Source: an uncultured Methylocystaceae bacterium (GTDB lineage Bacteria > Pseudomonadota > Alphaproteobacteria > Rhizobiales > Beijerinckiaceae). Taken from it: 64,000 nt of DNA. Both the position numbers and the translations under genes were made by a program. The notes beneath the pieces are model-generated. The model made no database searches. It was not told the DNA's origin and saw only the letters and a program-made list of their open reading frames with translations. The stretch spans positions 186,001-250,000 of the forward strand of contig CALMZV010000027.1 of NCBI GenBank assembly GCA_937870755.1. The letters are read 5' to 3'. Position 1 is the stretch's first letter; each line of letters begins with the position of its first letter. This document shows, one piece after another, positions 1 through 11,099 of this stretch.

Positions 1-9
1 GTTGCGGCG

Positions 10-1341
10 TTAGCGTTTCGCGCCGCCGAGCCTGGCGACGACGCCGATCGAATCGGATATCGCGGCCGCGATCGTGGAAATGTCGGCGTCCGACATCGGC
101 GTCGACAGCGCCATCAATCCGTAGCCAGCTGCCAGAACGCCGCGATTGATGAGCGCATTGTTGAATGCGGCCTGGCGTGCGGCTTCCTCCTGGTTCATGT
201 AGGCGGAGCGATAGTCGCGCACCAGACGGTCCGCGAAATGAATCTTGAGCAGCGAGCCGACGCCGACCGCCGATCCTGGCACGCGATGGCGGCGAAAGGC
301 CTCGTTGATCTCCCCGCGCAGCCGCTCGCCCATGGCGTCGAGCCGCGCGAAGGCCGCCTCGTCGAGCAGATCCATCGCCGCCAGTCCCGCCCGCATCGTC
401 ACCGGATTGGCCGAGAACGTGCCCCCGTGCGGCGCCGCCGGCTTGCCCTCGCTCGGGTCGAACACGGCCATGTGTTCCTTGCGCCCCGCGATCGCCCCGA
501 CAGGAAACCCGCCGCCGATGATCTTGCCGAGCACGGTCAGGTCCGGCTCGACATTCCACAGCGCCTGCGCGCCGTGATAGCCGAGGCGAAAGGCGATAAC
601 CTCGTCGAACACGAGCAGCGCGCCGATCTCGCTCGCGACCTCGCGCAACATCGCGATATAGGCGCGATCGGCCGGCACGAGACCGGCGCGGTTCGGCGCG
701 GGATCGACCAGAATGCACGCGAGTTCGCGCGAATGCGCGCGCAGGATGCGCGCGGCCGCGTCGATATCGTTGAACGGAATGACGACGACATCCGCCATCA
801 TGTTTGCGGGCGCGCCGCGCGTGTAAGCCACCCGCGCCGGCGCTTCCTCGCCCCACAAGTCGGGGGTGGGGTCGAGGCTCACCTCCGCGTAATCGTAGGC
901 GCCGTGATAGGCGCCCTCGCACTTGGCGATTTTCGGGCGCCCTGTCACCGCGCGCGCGGCCTTCAACGCCATCATCACGGCTTCGGTGCCGGAATTGGCG
1001 AAACGGATGTGATCGATCGACGAGACCCGATGGGCGATGAGTTCGGCGAGATCGATCTCCGCCTCCGTCGGCAGGCCGAACGCCGTGCCGAGCGCGAGCT
1101 GGTCGCGCGCGGCGGCGATGAGCGCTGGATGCGCGTGGCCGTGGATGAGCGAGGCGAAATTGTTGATGCAATCGATGCGCGCGACGCCGTCCACATCGTG
1201 GACACGGCAGCCCTCGCCGCGCGCTGCATAGATCGGATAGGGCTTCATGAACACGGTCGTGCGGCTGTTTCCGCCGGGCATGACCGATTGCGCGCGCCGG
1301 AACAGCGCCTGCGATTTCGACTTCGGGTCCGGATAGACCAC
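10..1341 (-). CDS. Class-III aminotransferase, glutamate-1-semialdehyde-aminomutase-like
   Basis: PLP-dependent fold-type I enzyme of 443 aa. The sequence shows an SGTEA motif (residues 117-121, phosphate/cofactor site), FDEV with Asp246 (binds the pyridine nitrogen), and GKIIGGGFP with Lys273 as the expected Schiff-base lysine. Length fits HemL (about 430 aa), but the stretch after FDEV reads IAFRLGYHGAQ and is shorter than the HemL pattern. It is therefore more likely a catabolic transaminase of the same family than the heme-pathway enzyme. The start chosen is GTG at 1341, because GAGGAGG lies just upstream. An open frame continues far upstream but overlaps the ligase gene and is not coding. 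It is the last gene of the minus-strand catabolic operon. A weak sigma70-like pair (GATCAA at 1390-1395, AATATC at 1367-1372 as read on the plus strand, 17 bp apart) precedes it. The amino donor and acceptor are unknown. Confidence 0.8.
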   Translation of the reverse strand: MVYPDPKSKSQALFRRAQSVMPGGNSRTTVFMKPYPIYAARGEGCRVHDVDGVARIDCINNFASLIHGHAHPALIAAARDQLALGTAFGLPTEAEIDLAELIAHRVSSIDHIRFANSGTEAVMMALKAARAVTGRPKIAKCEGAYHGAYDYAEVSLDPTPDLWGEEAPARVAYTRGAPANMMADVVVIPFNDIDAAARILRAHSRELACILVDPAPNRAGLVPADRAYIAMLREVASEIGALLVFDEVIAFRLGYHGAQALWNVEPDLTVLGKIIGGGFPVGAIAGRKEHMAVFDPSEGKPAAPHGGTFSANPVTMRAGLAAMDLLDEAAFARLDAMGERLRGEINEAFRRHRVPGSAVGVGSLLKIHFADRLVRDYRSAYMNQEEAARQAAFNNALINRGVLAAGYGLMALSTPMSDADISTIAAAISDSIGVVARLGGAKR

Positions 1342-1433
1342 CGCTTCCTCCTCTGCGCCACGCGCCAATATCGCGCGCCGCCGGCTTCCGATCAAACCAT
1401 CAGCGGACTTGACCGGCCGGATCGAGGAACGCT

Positions 1434-3161
1434 CTACGACGGACCAAGCTCCGACAGGATTTTCTGCTTCAACTTGTATTTCTCGACCTTGTTCGTCGGC
1501 GTGACGGGCAGCGCGTCGATGAACCGGATGTATTTCGGAACCATGTATTTCGGCATGACGCGGCTGGCGTGGTCGCGCACCTCGTCCTCGCTCAGCCGCG
1601 CGCCTTCGACCGGCTGGACGAAGGCCACAATGTCGTCCTCCGATCCGACCGCCGCGGGAATTGGCAGCGCAGCCGTCGCCTGAACTTTCGGATGGCGCGA
1701 GATCAGCGCCTCCACCTCGAACGACGACACGTTCTCGCCGCGCACGCGGAAAAATCCACCCATGCGATCGATGAACCGATAGACGCCCGACCCGTCCGGC
1801 GCCTCCACGCAGGCGTCGCCCGTGTGGAACCAGAGGTTGCGGAAAGTCTTGAGCGTCGCCTCCGGCTTCTTGAAATATTCCTGGAGCAGCAGGCCGGGAA
1901 AACGCGGCCGTATGCCGAGCTGACCGACGACGCCGGGCGCGCATTTGTTGTCGTCCTCGTCGAGAATGGCGACCTCGAGCAGCGGCGACGCGCGCCCCAT
2001 GAAACCGACCGGCAGTTTCTCGCGCCCGTCGACCATGAGAATGCCGAGACGCGCGCACAAGGCGCGAAACTCCGCCTTGCTGCGCCCACGGCGCATCGCT
2101 TCCGGCACGCCTTCCTCGTCGCCGAGTTCGTCGATCGCGCCGACGAATGGGTTGCCGGATTCGGTCTGGCCAAATCCAGCCGTGATGAAATTGATGCCGA
2201 ACCGCCGCGCGACCTCGTTGTGGTTCGGCGGCAGCGGCTGCATATGCGCGAGCGCGAGCGTATTGGCGCGATCGTTCCCGGTTGGCGGCGCGCCGAGAAG
2301 CCAGGGCGTCATCACGTCGAGCAGAATGGCGTAGGTCGCGCCGCATTCGGCGACCCGCTCCCAGAATTTCGTTGGGCTGAAACGATCCCACAGGCCAACC
2401 GTATTGCCCTGCCACACCGCGCGGCCGAGCAGCGCGAAGGCGCCGCCCACATGGTAGAGCGGCAGGTCGCAATAGATGACGTCGTCGCTGCTCGTGATCG
2501 CGCGCAGGAAATAGGTGTACTGGTTGATCCAGCGGAAATTCTGCAACACGCCTTTCGACGGCCCTGTCGTGCCGGACGTGTAGACGATATTGGCGAGATC
2601 GAACGGCCCGCGCGGGACCTGCGGCGGCGCCTGCGTGCAGGCGCACAGATCCGCGAACGACAATATCCGCGATCGGCCGTAACTGGCGGGAAACTCGGCG
2701 CCTGTGTGGTCGTGGTCGCTCGGCTTCGGCTTGTGCAGCACGATGCGCGCCAGATCGATCTCGTGCTCGATCTCGCCCATGACATCGGCGAACGACGGAT
2801 CCGTGATGAGCGCGGACGGATTCGTATCGTTCAGCTGATACGACAGCTGCGGACCCTTGAAATTGAAATTGATCGGCGCGAACAGGCAGCCGGCGCGCCA
2901 GATGGCGAACATCGCCATGGCGCTGACGAGCGAATTGCGCGTCAGCACGCTCACCGCCTCGCCCTGCCGCACGCCCGCTTCAACGAGACCCGCGGCGAGT
3001 CGATCCGTCAGCGCCTTGAATTGCGCAAAGGTCAGCCCAACGCCGTCTTCGCCGTAGTGGATGAACAGTTTGTCGGGCAGATCGCGCGCGCATTCGTCGA
3101 GCTTGTCGAGCGCCACATCCCCTTGCGCCACCATATCGGCGAAAGCTTCGTCCGGACTCAT
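1434..3161 (-). CDS. AMP-forming acyl-CoA synthetase (CaiC-like)
   Basis: ANL-superfamily ligase of 575 aa that would activate a carboxylic acid through an acyl-adenylate to a CoA thioester in the cytoplasm. The adenylate P-loop YTSGTTGPSKG lies at residues 194-204. The C-terminal catalytic lysine region reads TPTNKVEKYKLKQ. The start ATG at 3161 is preceded by GAGGAG. An upstream in-frame ATG at 3200 lies inside the permease gene and has no clear ribosome site. The gene follows the Dpp-type permeases by 10 nt, which suggests that the imported compound, or a product of it, is the acid activated here. The family resembles crotonobetaine/carnitine-CoA ligases, but the substrate cannot be read from the sequence. 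A similar ligase sits at 20699-22318. Confidence 0.85.
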   Translation of the reverse strand: MSPDEAFADMVAQGDVALDKLDECARDLPDKLFIHYGEDGVGLTFAQFKALTDRLAAGLVEAGVRQGEAVSVLTRNSLVSAMAMFAIWRAGCLFAPINFNFKGPQLSYQLNDTNPSALITDPSFADVMGEIEHEIDLARIVLHKPKPSDHDHTGAEFPASYGRSRILSFADLCACTQAPPQVPRGPFDLANIVYTSGTTGPSKGVLQNFRWINQYTYFLRAITSSDDVIYCDLPLYHVGGAFALLGRAVWQGNTVGLWDRFSPTKFWERVAECGATYAILLDVMTPWLLGAPPTGNDRANTLALAHMQPLPPNHNEVARRFGINFITAGFGQTESGNPFVGAIDELGDEEGVPEAMRRGRSKAEFRALCARLGILMVDGREKLPVGFMGRASPLLEVAILDEDDNKCAPGVVGQLGIRPRFPGLLLQEYFKKPEATLKTFRNLWFHTGDACVEAPDGSGVYRFIDRMGGFFRVRGENVSSFEVEALISRHPKVQATAALPIPAAVGSEDDIVAFVQPVEGARLSEDEVRDHASRVMPKYMVPKYIRFIDALPVTPTNKVEKYKLKQKILSELGPS

Positions 3162-3171
3162 GGTCGGCTCC

Positions 3172-4035
3172 TCACTTCTTAAGGGTCGGGTCCAGGGCAA
3201 CGCGCAGCGATTCGCCGAGCGCGTTGAACGCCAGCGCCGTCACGAGAATGGCGAGGCCCGGCGGATACATCTGCTCCGGCGCCACCTCCATCGTCTGATA
3301 GGCGCGCGCGAGCATCGCGCCCCAGCTCGGGTTTGGCGGCTGAATGCCAAGTCCGAGAAAGCTCAGACTCGCCTCCGCCAGAAGCGCGGCCGCCAGCAGC
3401 AGCGTCACCTGCACGATCACCGGCTGAATGGCGTTCGGCAGCACATGGCGCCAAAGAATGTGACGACTTGAAGCGCCGAAACAGCGCGCGGCGTCGACAT
3501 AGAGCTCGCTGCGCACCACCAGCGTGCGCGCGCGCGCCAGCCGCGCAAGCTGCGGCGAAAACACGATGCCCACCGCGATCATGCCGTTGGTGAGACCGAC
3601 GCCGAGCGCGCTGGTGACCGCGATGGCCAGAACGATCGCCGGAAACGACAGCAGCGTGTCGATCGCGCGCGAGATCAGATCGTCAACCCATCCGCCGAAA
3701 TAGCCGGCCGCAAGCCCTATCGGCACGCCGATCGCCACCGCGATCGACACCGCCAGAAAGCTCGCGAACAGCGATGCCGGCGCGCCGTAAATCAGCCGGC
3801 TCAGGATGTCGCGGCCAAGATCGTCCGTGCCGAGCCAGTGCGCCGCGCTGGGCTCGGCCAGCATGTTCGACACGTTCTGGGTGGTCGGCGCGTAAGGCGA
3901 CAGCCACGGCGCCAGAACGGCGACCACAAGCAGCAGCACGAGCACGCCGAGCGCCAGCGCCGCGCGCAGATCGCGACGCAGGAACGACAGGAAGCCGCGC
4001 AGGCGGCTTGGGGGTCTGGCCACCGTGTCCCTCAT
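3172..4035 (-). CDS. ABC transporter permease, DppC/OppC type
   Basis: Inner-membrane permease of 287 aa. An N-terminal membrane segment at about residues 25-50 is followed by a periplasmic stretch with the LGTDDLGRDILSR motif typical of DppC/OppC/NikC. Several further hydrophobic segments follow, along with an EAA-type loop (the region around VDAARCFGASS). The start ATG at 4035 overlaps the stop of the DppB-type gene in an ATGA junction (4032-4035), so translation is probably coupled. It forms the membrane pore with the neighbouring DppB-type protein, energised by the two ATPases upstream in the operon. The solute could be peptides, opines, nickel or other small compounds. Placement beside CoA ligase and CoA-transferase genes favours a carbon source. 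Confidence 0.9.
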   Translation of the reverse strand: MRDTVARPPSRLRGFLSFLRRDLRAALALGVLVLLLVVAVLAPWLSPYAPTTQNVSNMLAEPSAAHWLGTDDLGRDILSRLIYGAPASLFASFLAVSIAVAIGVPIGLAAGYFGGWVDDLISRAIDTLLSFPAIVLAIAVTSALGVGLTNGMIAVGIVFSPQLARLARARTLVVRSELYVDAARCFGASSRHILWRHVLPNAIQPVIVQVTLLLAAALLAEASLSFLGLGIQPPNPSWGAMLARAYQTMEVAPEQMYPPGLAILVTALAFNALGESLRVALDPTLKK

Positions 4036-4988
4036 CGTCCGACCCTCGGATCGACCACGGCGCACAACAGATCGGCGATGAGATTGACCAGAATGACGAC
4101 GATCACCATCGCCAGCACCACGCCCTGCACCACCGGAAAGTCGCGCTGGATGGCCGCATGCACGATGAGATTGCCCATACCGGGAATGGCGAACACGGCT
4201 TCCACCACGACGGTCGCGGCCAGCATACGGTTTGCGAGGAGGCTGGTGACCGTGAGGAGATTCACACCGACGTTCTTCAGACCGTGCTTCCACAGAATGA
4301 TCTGCGGTGAGAGGCCTTTGGCGTGGAGCGTGCGGACATGTTGCGAGGAAAGAATGTCGAGCAGCGACCCGCGCACCTGGCGTGCGACCTCCGCCATGCC
4401 TCCGGCCGCCAGCGCCAGCGCCGGCAGGGTCGCGTGATAGATCGCATCCGTCGGAGATTTCGAAAACGCCGTGGTTCCCGTGGCTGGAAACAGATTCCAT
4501 TTCAACGCGAATACCGAAACGAGGATCATCGCGAGCCAGAAGTTCGGCACCGCGATGCCGAGCGAAGCGATGGCCATGACCGTTCTGTCGATGAAACTGT
4601 CGGGTCGCGTGGCGGCGGCCACGCCAAGCGGTATTCCGGTCGCCAGCGCGAGCGTCAACGCCATCCCCACGATCAGCAGCGTGTTCGGAAAACAGCGCAG
4701 GATCGATGTCAGCACCTGCTCGCCCGACAACAGCGAGCGCGACAGGTCGAAATGCAGCGCGTTCCAGAGCCACGCGCCGTATTGCGCGAGAAACGGCCGG
4801 TCCAGCCCGTAGACCCTGCGAATCTCGGCGATCCGTTCTTCCGATGCATTGTCGCCGGCCAGCGTCACCGCCACGTCGCCGGGCAACAGTTTGAGAAGCG
4901 CGAAGACGATGAATGTCGCCAGAACGATCACCGGCGCCGCCTGCAACAGGCGGCGCCCGACAACCTTCAGCGCACCGTGCGAGCCCAC
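4032..4988 (-). CDS. ABC transporter permease, DppB/OppB type
   Basis: Inner-membrane permease of 318 aa with the family N-terminus (first membrane helix, then LLPGDVA) and the RRVYGLDRP loop typical of DppB. At least five later hydrophobic segments are present. The EAA loop lies near ARTLHAKGL-like residues in the last third. The start is GTG at 4988 with GGAAGGG upstream. It lies 4 nt after the stop of the binding-protein gene and overlaps dppC by 4 nt. It is the partner of the DppC-type permease, and the assignment to the peptide/opine/nickel class is firm. The cargo is unknown. Confidence 0.9.
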   Translation of the reverse strand: MGSHGALKVVGRRLLQAAPVIVLATFIVFALLKLLPGDVAVTLAGDNASEERIAEIRRVYGLDRPFLAQYGAWLWNALHFDLSRSLLSGEQVLTSILRCFPNTLLIVGMALTLALATGIPLGVAAATRPDSFIDRTVMAIASLGIAVPNFWLAMILVSVFALKWNLFPATGTTAFSKSPTDAIYHATLPALALAAGGMAEVARQVRGSLLDILSSQHVRTLHAKGLSPQIILWKHGLKNVGVNLLTVTSLLANRMLAATVVVEAVFAIPGMGNLIVHAAIQRDFPVVQGVVLAMVIVVILVNLIADLLCAVVDPRVGR

Positions 4989-4992
4989 GTCG

Positions 4993-6555
4993 TCACCCTT
5001 CCAGCCACACGCCGTCGTATTTCGGTTTGCCGAGCAGATTGGGCTTGAACCCTTTCACGCGCGGCCCCAGCGCATCGAGCTCGAACTGGAACGCAATCGG
5101 GCATACAAGCGCATTCTCCATCACGAGCCGTTGTACTTTCGCGAAGGCCTTCCTGCGCTCATCGATGTTTTCCGTCAGTCGCGTCTGCTTCAGCGCCTCG
5201 GGAAGCTCGGCAGGCACGTCGGCGCGCCCCGCGTTGAAATAGGAGTCCTTCGAATACATCAGCGCATAGGTCAGACTGGGGTCCGGCCGACCGGTCCACG
5301 CCGACAACAGGCCGTCGCCCTTCTTGTCCTTCAGGAATGCGGCGCTCATCTCGGCGATCGAGCCGTTGGTGAATTTCGCCTTCAACCCGACCTTGGCGAG
5401 CTGCTCGATGATGATCTCCTCGCGACGGATCGAATCCTGGTCCGTATAGCCGATGAGTTCGAGCCCGAAATTCTGCGGCAGATTGGCTTCCTTCAGAAGC
5501 GCACGCGCCTTGTCGGGATCGTACGAATAGAGTTTTGCGACCTCCGGGTCGTAGGCCCAGTGTTTCGACGGCAGGTTCATGTAGGCGGGTTCGCCGACGC
5601 CATCGAGCGTGGCCTTCACGAACATGTCGCGATCGATGGCGAAATTGAGCGCCTTGCGAATGCGAATGTCGTCGAACGGCGGGCGGGCCCAGTTGTAGTA
5701 GATCTGGATGCAATAGACGGTCGGACCCGTTACGACCGTCAAATTCTTCGCCCGCTGGATGACTGGCTTCTGGCGCGCCGGTATGGAATAGGCCACATCG
5801 TTCTGGCCGGCGATCACCGAACGCAATCCGGTCGCCAGTTCCGGAATGATCGCGAACTCGATTCCGTCGAGATAGCGCTCATTCGCGCGCCAGTACTTGT
5901 CGTTCCGTTTCATGATCAGCCGCTCGTTGTCCGTCCAGCTGACGAATGTGTATGCGCCCGCGCCCACCGGCTTTCTGTCGAGCGCGCCGCCGTTGGCTTT
6001 CAACGCGGTGGGCGAAACCATCATACCGGCGCGATCGGACAGAATGCCCGGCAGCGCGGCGTCCGGCTGCGACAGTTTGAGCGTCACCTCCATGGGCCCC
6101 GTGGCCTCCACCGAAGCGACGGTCGCCAGATCGGCCTTCAGGTTGGAGCGTGGCTCCGTTTTGCAGCGGTCGAGATTGAACTTCACCGCCTCGGCGTCGA
6201 ACTGCGTTCCGTCGTGGAACGTCACGCCCTTGCGCAGGGCGAGAACCAGCGTCTGCGGATCGGAGAACCTCCAGCTCTCTGCAAGGCCCGGCTTCGGTTT
6301 GAGCGTTTCGTAGTCCCACTCCATCAGAGTGTCGTACATGGGAAAGAGCATCGTATGGTCGGAGCCGGCGCCGCCGGTCGCCGGATCGAGGCTCGAGGGA
6401 TTGGCGTTGGCCGACACTTTCAGAACGCCGCCGCGTTTGGGCGTGGACTGCGCGCCGGCGTCGAAACCGACGAGCGCCGAAACGGCCGAACCGGTCGCCA
6501 GCGCCAGCGCGTCGCGGCGCGACAACCCGCGCTTGTATTGGTTCTCCTTGGTCAT
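4993..6555 (-). CDS. Periplasmic solute-binding protein, family 5 (DppA/OppA-like)
   Basis: Extracytoplasmic binding protein of 520 aa. The N-terminus carries a twin-arginine signal (LSRRDALALATG, residues 11-22) and a probable cleavage after AGA near residue 36. The body has family 5 marks: the PKRGGVLKVSANANPSSLDP start, FHDGTQFDAEAVKFNLDR, and IRKALNFAIDRD. The length matches the family. The start ATG at 6555 has GGGGAGG upstream and overlaps the stop of the ATPase gene (ATGA, 6552-6555). It would deliver its ligand to the DppBC-type pore encoded next. A Tat rather than Sec signal is an inference from the RR pair. The ligand is not identifiable. Confidence 0.9.
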   Translation of the reverse strand: MTKENQYKRGLSRRDALALATGSAVSALVGFDAGAQSTPKRGGVLKVSANANPSSLDPATGGAGSDHTMLFPMYDTLMEWDYETLKPKPGLAESWRFSDPQTLVLALRKGVTFHDGTQFDAEAVKFNLDRCKTEPRSNLKADLATVASVEATGPMEVTLKLSQPDAALPGILSDRAGMMVSPTALKANGGALDRKPVGAGAYTFVSWTDNERLIMKRNDKYWRANERYLDGIEFAIIPELATGLRSVIAGQNDVAYSIPARQKPVIQRAKNLTVVTGPTVYCIQIYYNWARPPFDDIRIRKALNFAIDRDMFVKATLDGVGEPAYMNLPSKHWAYDPEVAKLYSYDPDKARALLKEANLPQNFGLELIGYTDQDSIRREEIIIEQLAKVGLKAKFTNGSIAEMSAAFLKDKKGDGLLSAWTGRPDPSLTYALMYSKDSYFNAGRADVPAELPEALKQTRLTENIDERRKAFAKVQRLVMENALVCPIAFQFELDALGPRVKGFKPNLLGKPKYDGVWLEG

Positions 6556-7561
6556 GACAGAACCTCCCCGTTCTTGCATTCTTTCGTCATCGAGCCGTCG
6601 GCATTCGCAAAATGACAGGCCACCCAGTGGCCGGTCGTCAATTCGCGCCATTGCGGCGCGCTGGCCGCGCACATGTCGCGCGCATGCGGGCAACGGGTGC
6701 GGAAATGGCAACCGGACGGCGGATCGATCGGGCTGGGTATTTCGCCTTGGAGAATGATGCGACGCGCTTCGCGCAGCCGCGACGGCAGGGCGATCGGCTC
6801 CGCGGAGAGCAGCGCGCGCGTGTAGGGATGGAGCGGCGCCTCCGTCACTTGTTCCGCCGGCCCCATCTCCACCAGCCGTCCGAGATAGGCGACCGCAATC
6901 CGGTCGCTGATATGCGAGACCACCGACAGATCGTGCGTGATGAACAGATAGGTCAGGCCAAGCTCGCGTTGCAACTCGGCGAAAAGATTCAGAACATCGC
7001 CGCGGATCGACATGTCGAGCGCGGCCACCACCTCGTCGCAGACGATGAAGTCCGGCTGCATCGTCAGCGTGCGCGCAATCACCACACGCTGCTTCTGTCC
7101 GCCCGAAAGCTGATGCGGATAGCGTGCGCCGATTTCCAGCGATAGGCCGACCCGTTCCAGCGCCTCCACAGCGACGCGCCGGCGTTCGACCATCGTCGTC
7201 TCGCCGATGATGTTCAGCGGCTCCTGCACGGACTCCAGAATGGTCATGCGCGGGTTGAGCGCGGCGTTGGGATCCTGGAACACGATCTGCCAGTGACGAC
7301 GCGCCTTGCGAAAGGCGTCCCCGGAAAGCGTGGCTGCGTCGACCCCGTCGTGAAGGATTTGCCCGCCGCTCGCTCTCGCCAGATGAACGACCGCCCGGCC
7401 GATCGTCGTCTTGCCGGACCCGGATTCCCCGATCAGTCCGAATGTCTCGCCGCGTCGGATATCGAAGCTCACGCCATCGACCGCCTTCACCGTCGCATGC
7501 CGATCGGCGGTCGGAAACTCCACGCGCAGATCGCGCACCGACAGGATGGGCGGGGCCGCGC

Positions 7562-7565
<4 letters not shown>
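6552..7565 (-). CDS. ABC transporter ATPase, DppF/OppF type
   Basis: Cytoplasmic ATPase of 337 aa. Walker A is GESGSGKT, the signature is LSGGQKQR, and the H-loop lies in FITHDLSV. The Walker B context reads VCDEVVAALD, where the family normally has DEP, so Pro is replaced by Val. The catalytic Glu is kept. The C-terminal oligopeptide-transporter extension carries four cysteines (GCHFRTRC, then ARDMC and VACHF), a pattern that can bind a metal or iron-sulfur centre in this family. ATG at 7565 overlaps the DppD-type stop by 4 nt. It should pair with the DppD-type ATPase as a heterodimer. Confidence 0.9.
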
Positions 7566-8574
<1,009 letters not shown>

Positions 8575-8578
<4 letters not shown>

Positions 8579-10953
8579 GCCGGCGCCCGCTCGGCCGCGC
8601 CGCCGGCGACGACCAGCGTATCGCCGATCACGCCGGCTCGTTCCAGTTCGGCGATTACGCCTGCATCCATTTCGAGAACGTCTTCGAACACCTCGCGGTT
8701 GTGCTCGCCGAGCGTCGGCGCGGGCCGACGCACGGGATAGGGCGCATCGCCCTCCCGGAACGCCATGGCCGGTTGCATGTGGCGGCCCAGATGCGCGCGT
8801 TCTATCCCGCTCCAGAAGCCGCGTGCGACAAGATGCGGGTCGGTCGCCAGATCGAACGGGCGGCGCACGACGCCGGCCGCGACGCCGATCTTTTGAAACG
8901 CCGCCATCGCCGCGTCCGCGTCCTGCGTGCGCGTCCAGGCCGCGATTGCGCGGTCGATCGAGTCCGCGGCGGCGCGGCGCGCGTGCGCCGTCGCAAACTG
9001 CGTCAGGTGCGGCGCGCCGATCGTCGCGCAGAACGCCGGCCATTCGGCGTCCTCACGCACGCCGAGCGCGATCCAGGAATCGGGCGCGGCGCAGGGATGG
9101 ATTCCGTTCGGCGCATGGTCCGGGTGCGCGGCGCCGAGCCGCGCCGGCTCCCCGCCGTTCGCGCCCGCCGCCATCATCCACGGCGCGACCATTTGCATCA
9201 TGCATTCGACCTGCCCAAGGTCGACATGCTGGCCCTGGCCGGTGCGGCGCGCATGAAGAAGCGCGGTCATGAGCGCGGCCGCGCCGCACAGCCCGCCGAC
9301 GGGATCGCCGAACGCCGGATGGCCCATCGTCGGCGGATCGCCCGGCGCGCCCACCAGCGCCGGCAATCCGGACGCCTGTTCGAGCGTCGACCCGTAGGCT
9401 CGACATTCGCGCCACGCGCTCGACGAGCCGAACGCCGACATCGACAGCGTGACCAGGCCGGGCCTGGCGGCGCGCAAACTACCGTGCGACAGGCCGAATT
9501 TCGGCAACACGTCGACCGAATAGTTGTCGACGACCGCATCCGCAGTCATCGCCAGCGCGCGCGCCAGTTGCACGCCCTGCGGTCGCGTCAGGTCGATCGT
9601 CACGCCGCGCTTGTTGCGATTCATGACGGCGAAGCGCCCTGTCTTCTCGTAGAGCTTGTCGCGCAACACATGCGGGCGCCGATCCACGCCGCGCCACCAG
9701 TCGGGATAGGAACAGCTTTCGATCTTGACGACATCCGCGCCGAGATCGGCGAGCACGCGCGTACACAACGGCCCTGCCCAGCCCATCGTGAAATCGACGA
9801 TGCGAAATCCAGCGAGCGGCGCCGCGCCGCGCGGCGCATCCTTCGCGCGAAAATGTGGAGAACCCGGCCGCGATCGCCAGCGCGCGTCGCGCTTCGCGCC
9901 CTCCACCGCGCCCGCACACGCCGGCGGCGTCGCGGTCAGCCGCAGCGCGGAAGCCGGCGCGACGACGGCGCGCCCCTCCACCGTCACATCGGCCAGCGCG
10001 CCGCGCGCGCGGAAGTTCTCGGATGCGATCAGATCGCCCATGCGCGGCACGACCACGATCGGCAATTTGCGCGCGAGCCCTTCCCGAAACCATTCCTGCG
10101 CGGTGCGCAGCAGCAGTTTCGGCATGAACAGCGCCTCCAACTCGTCCGCATAGGGCAGACGTTCGAGCCCGGTGGTGAATTTCGGATCGGCCCCGATGGC
10201 CGAAAGCCCCAGCATGTCGCAGAAACCGCGCCATTGCGCGGGTGTGACGAGTGTTACGCCGATCATGCCGTCGCGCGTCGGATAGACGCCGAGCGGATAG
10301 GTGGGCGCGAACCGGTTGAGCCCCAGACGTTGCTGCGCGACGCCCGACACGCCCGATTCCGCCGCCTGATATTCCGACATCGTCACGCAGGCTTCGAGCA
10401 CGCTCGTCTCGAAGCGCCGCGCGCCGTCGCGCGCGCGCGCCACCAGCCCCGCGCAGGCCGCGATGAACGCCCACAGTCCGCCGACATAGCCCGCCTGAAA
10501 ATCCGCCGCCGCGACCGGCGGTCCGTCCCTGCCCCCCACCAGATGGATCATGCCGCCGAGGGCGCGCACGGTCGCGTCCGTCGCCACGTGATCGCGATAC
10601 GGACCGCTGCGTCCAAACCAGCTCGCATCGACAACCACGGTGGCCGCCGGCGGCGCCGCGCGCGCGCTGGCCGGCGTGTCGCCGCCGACGATCAGCACAT
10701 CGCAATCGGCGGCGAGCGAGGCGAAATCGACGCTCGCTTCGTCCGCCAGCCGTTTGCCAAAATTGAGAAAGGAGAACCACGCGCTGGCCTCGCCCGCATC
10801 CGTTGCGATCGACGGGCGCGAGCGCCGCAGCGGATCGCCGCCTGGAGGCTCGAGCTTGAGCACGTCTGCGCCGAAATCCGCGAACAGTCGCGCGCAATAG
10901 GACGCGGCCGCAAAACTCCCGACCTCCAGGACGCGCAGTCCTTCGAGCGCCAT
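8575..10953 (-). CDS. Tandem family III CoA-transferase (two CaiB/BaiF domains)
   Basis: Protein of 792 aa, about twice the usual length of about 400 aa for formyl-CoA-transferase-type enzymes. Two domains are visible. The first starts at residue 4 (EGLRVLEVGSFAAASYC) and the second at about residue 380 (LAGFRIVDFTMGWAGPLC). Each keeps an Asp in the position of Asp169 of formyl-CoA transferase: Asp151 (AADFQAG) and Asp550 (FGDPVGG). Both halves could therefore form the aspartyl-CoA anhydride. The start ATG at 10953 has GGAGGAA upstream. It is the first gene of the operon with the Dpp-type transporter and the ligase, and is divergent from the IclR regulator. It would move CoA between acids, or act as a racemase-like acyl-CoA enzyme. 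The substrate is unknown. Confidence 0.85.
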
Positions 10954-11080
10954 GTTTCCTCCGTCGACCTGGACCGCATATCGCGGGGACGACTCCCGTC
11001 TTTCTGCGCCGCCTTGGACGCCGGCCGCCTTGGGCGGCTTCTTGCCCGCAAGAATGGCTTCCGATAGCTTCGTCCGCAAG

Positions 11081-11095
11081 TGGAATTTAATTCTG
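11081..11095. promoter_or_regulatory. Candidate IclR-type operator
   Basis: TGGAATTTAATTCTG is an AT-rich imperfect palindrome (GAAT-TTA-ATTC core). It lies in the 146-bp region between the divergent CoA-transferase operon and the IclR-family gene, a few bases before that gene's start. It resembles the TGGAAAT-type operator known for E. coli IclR. In a GC-rich intergenic region such a palindrome stands out. Binding by the adjacent regulator is an inference. Confidence 0.45.
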
Positions 11096-11099
11096 TCTC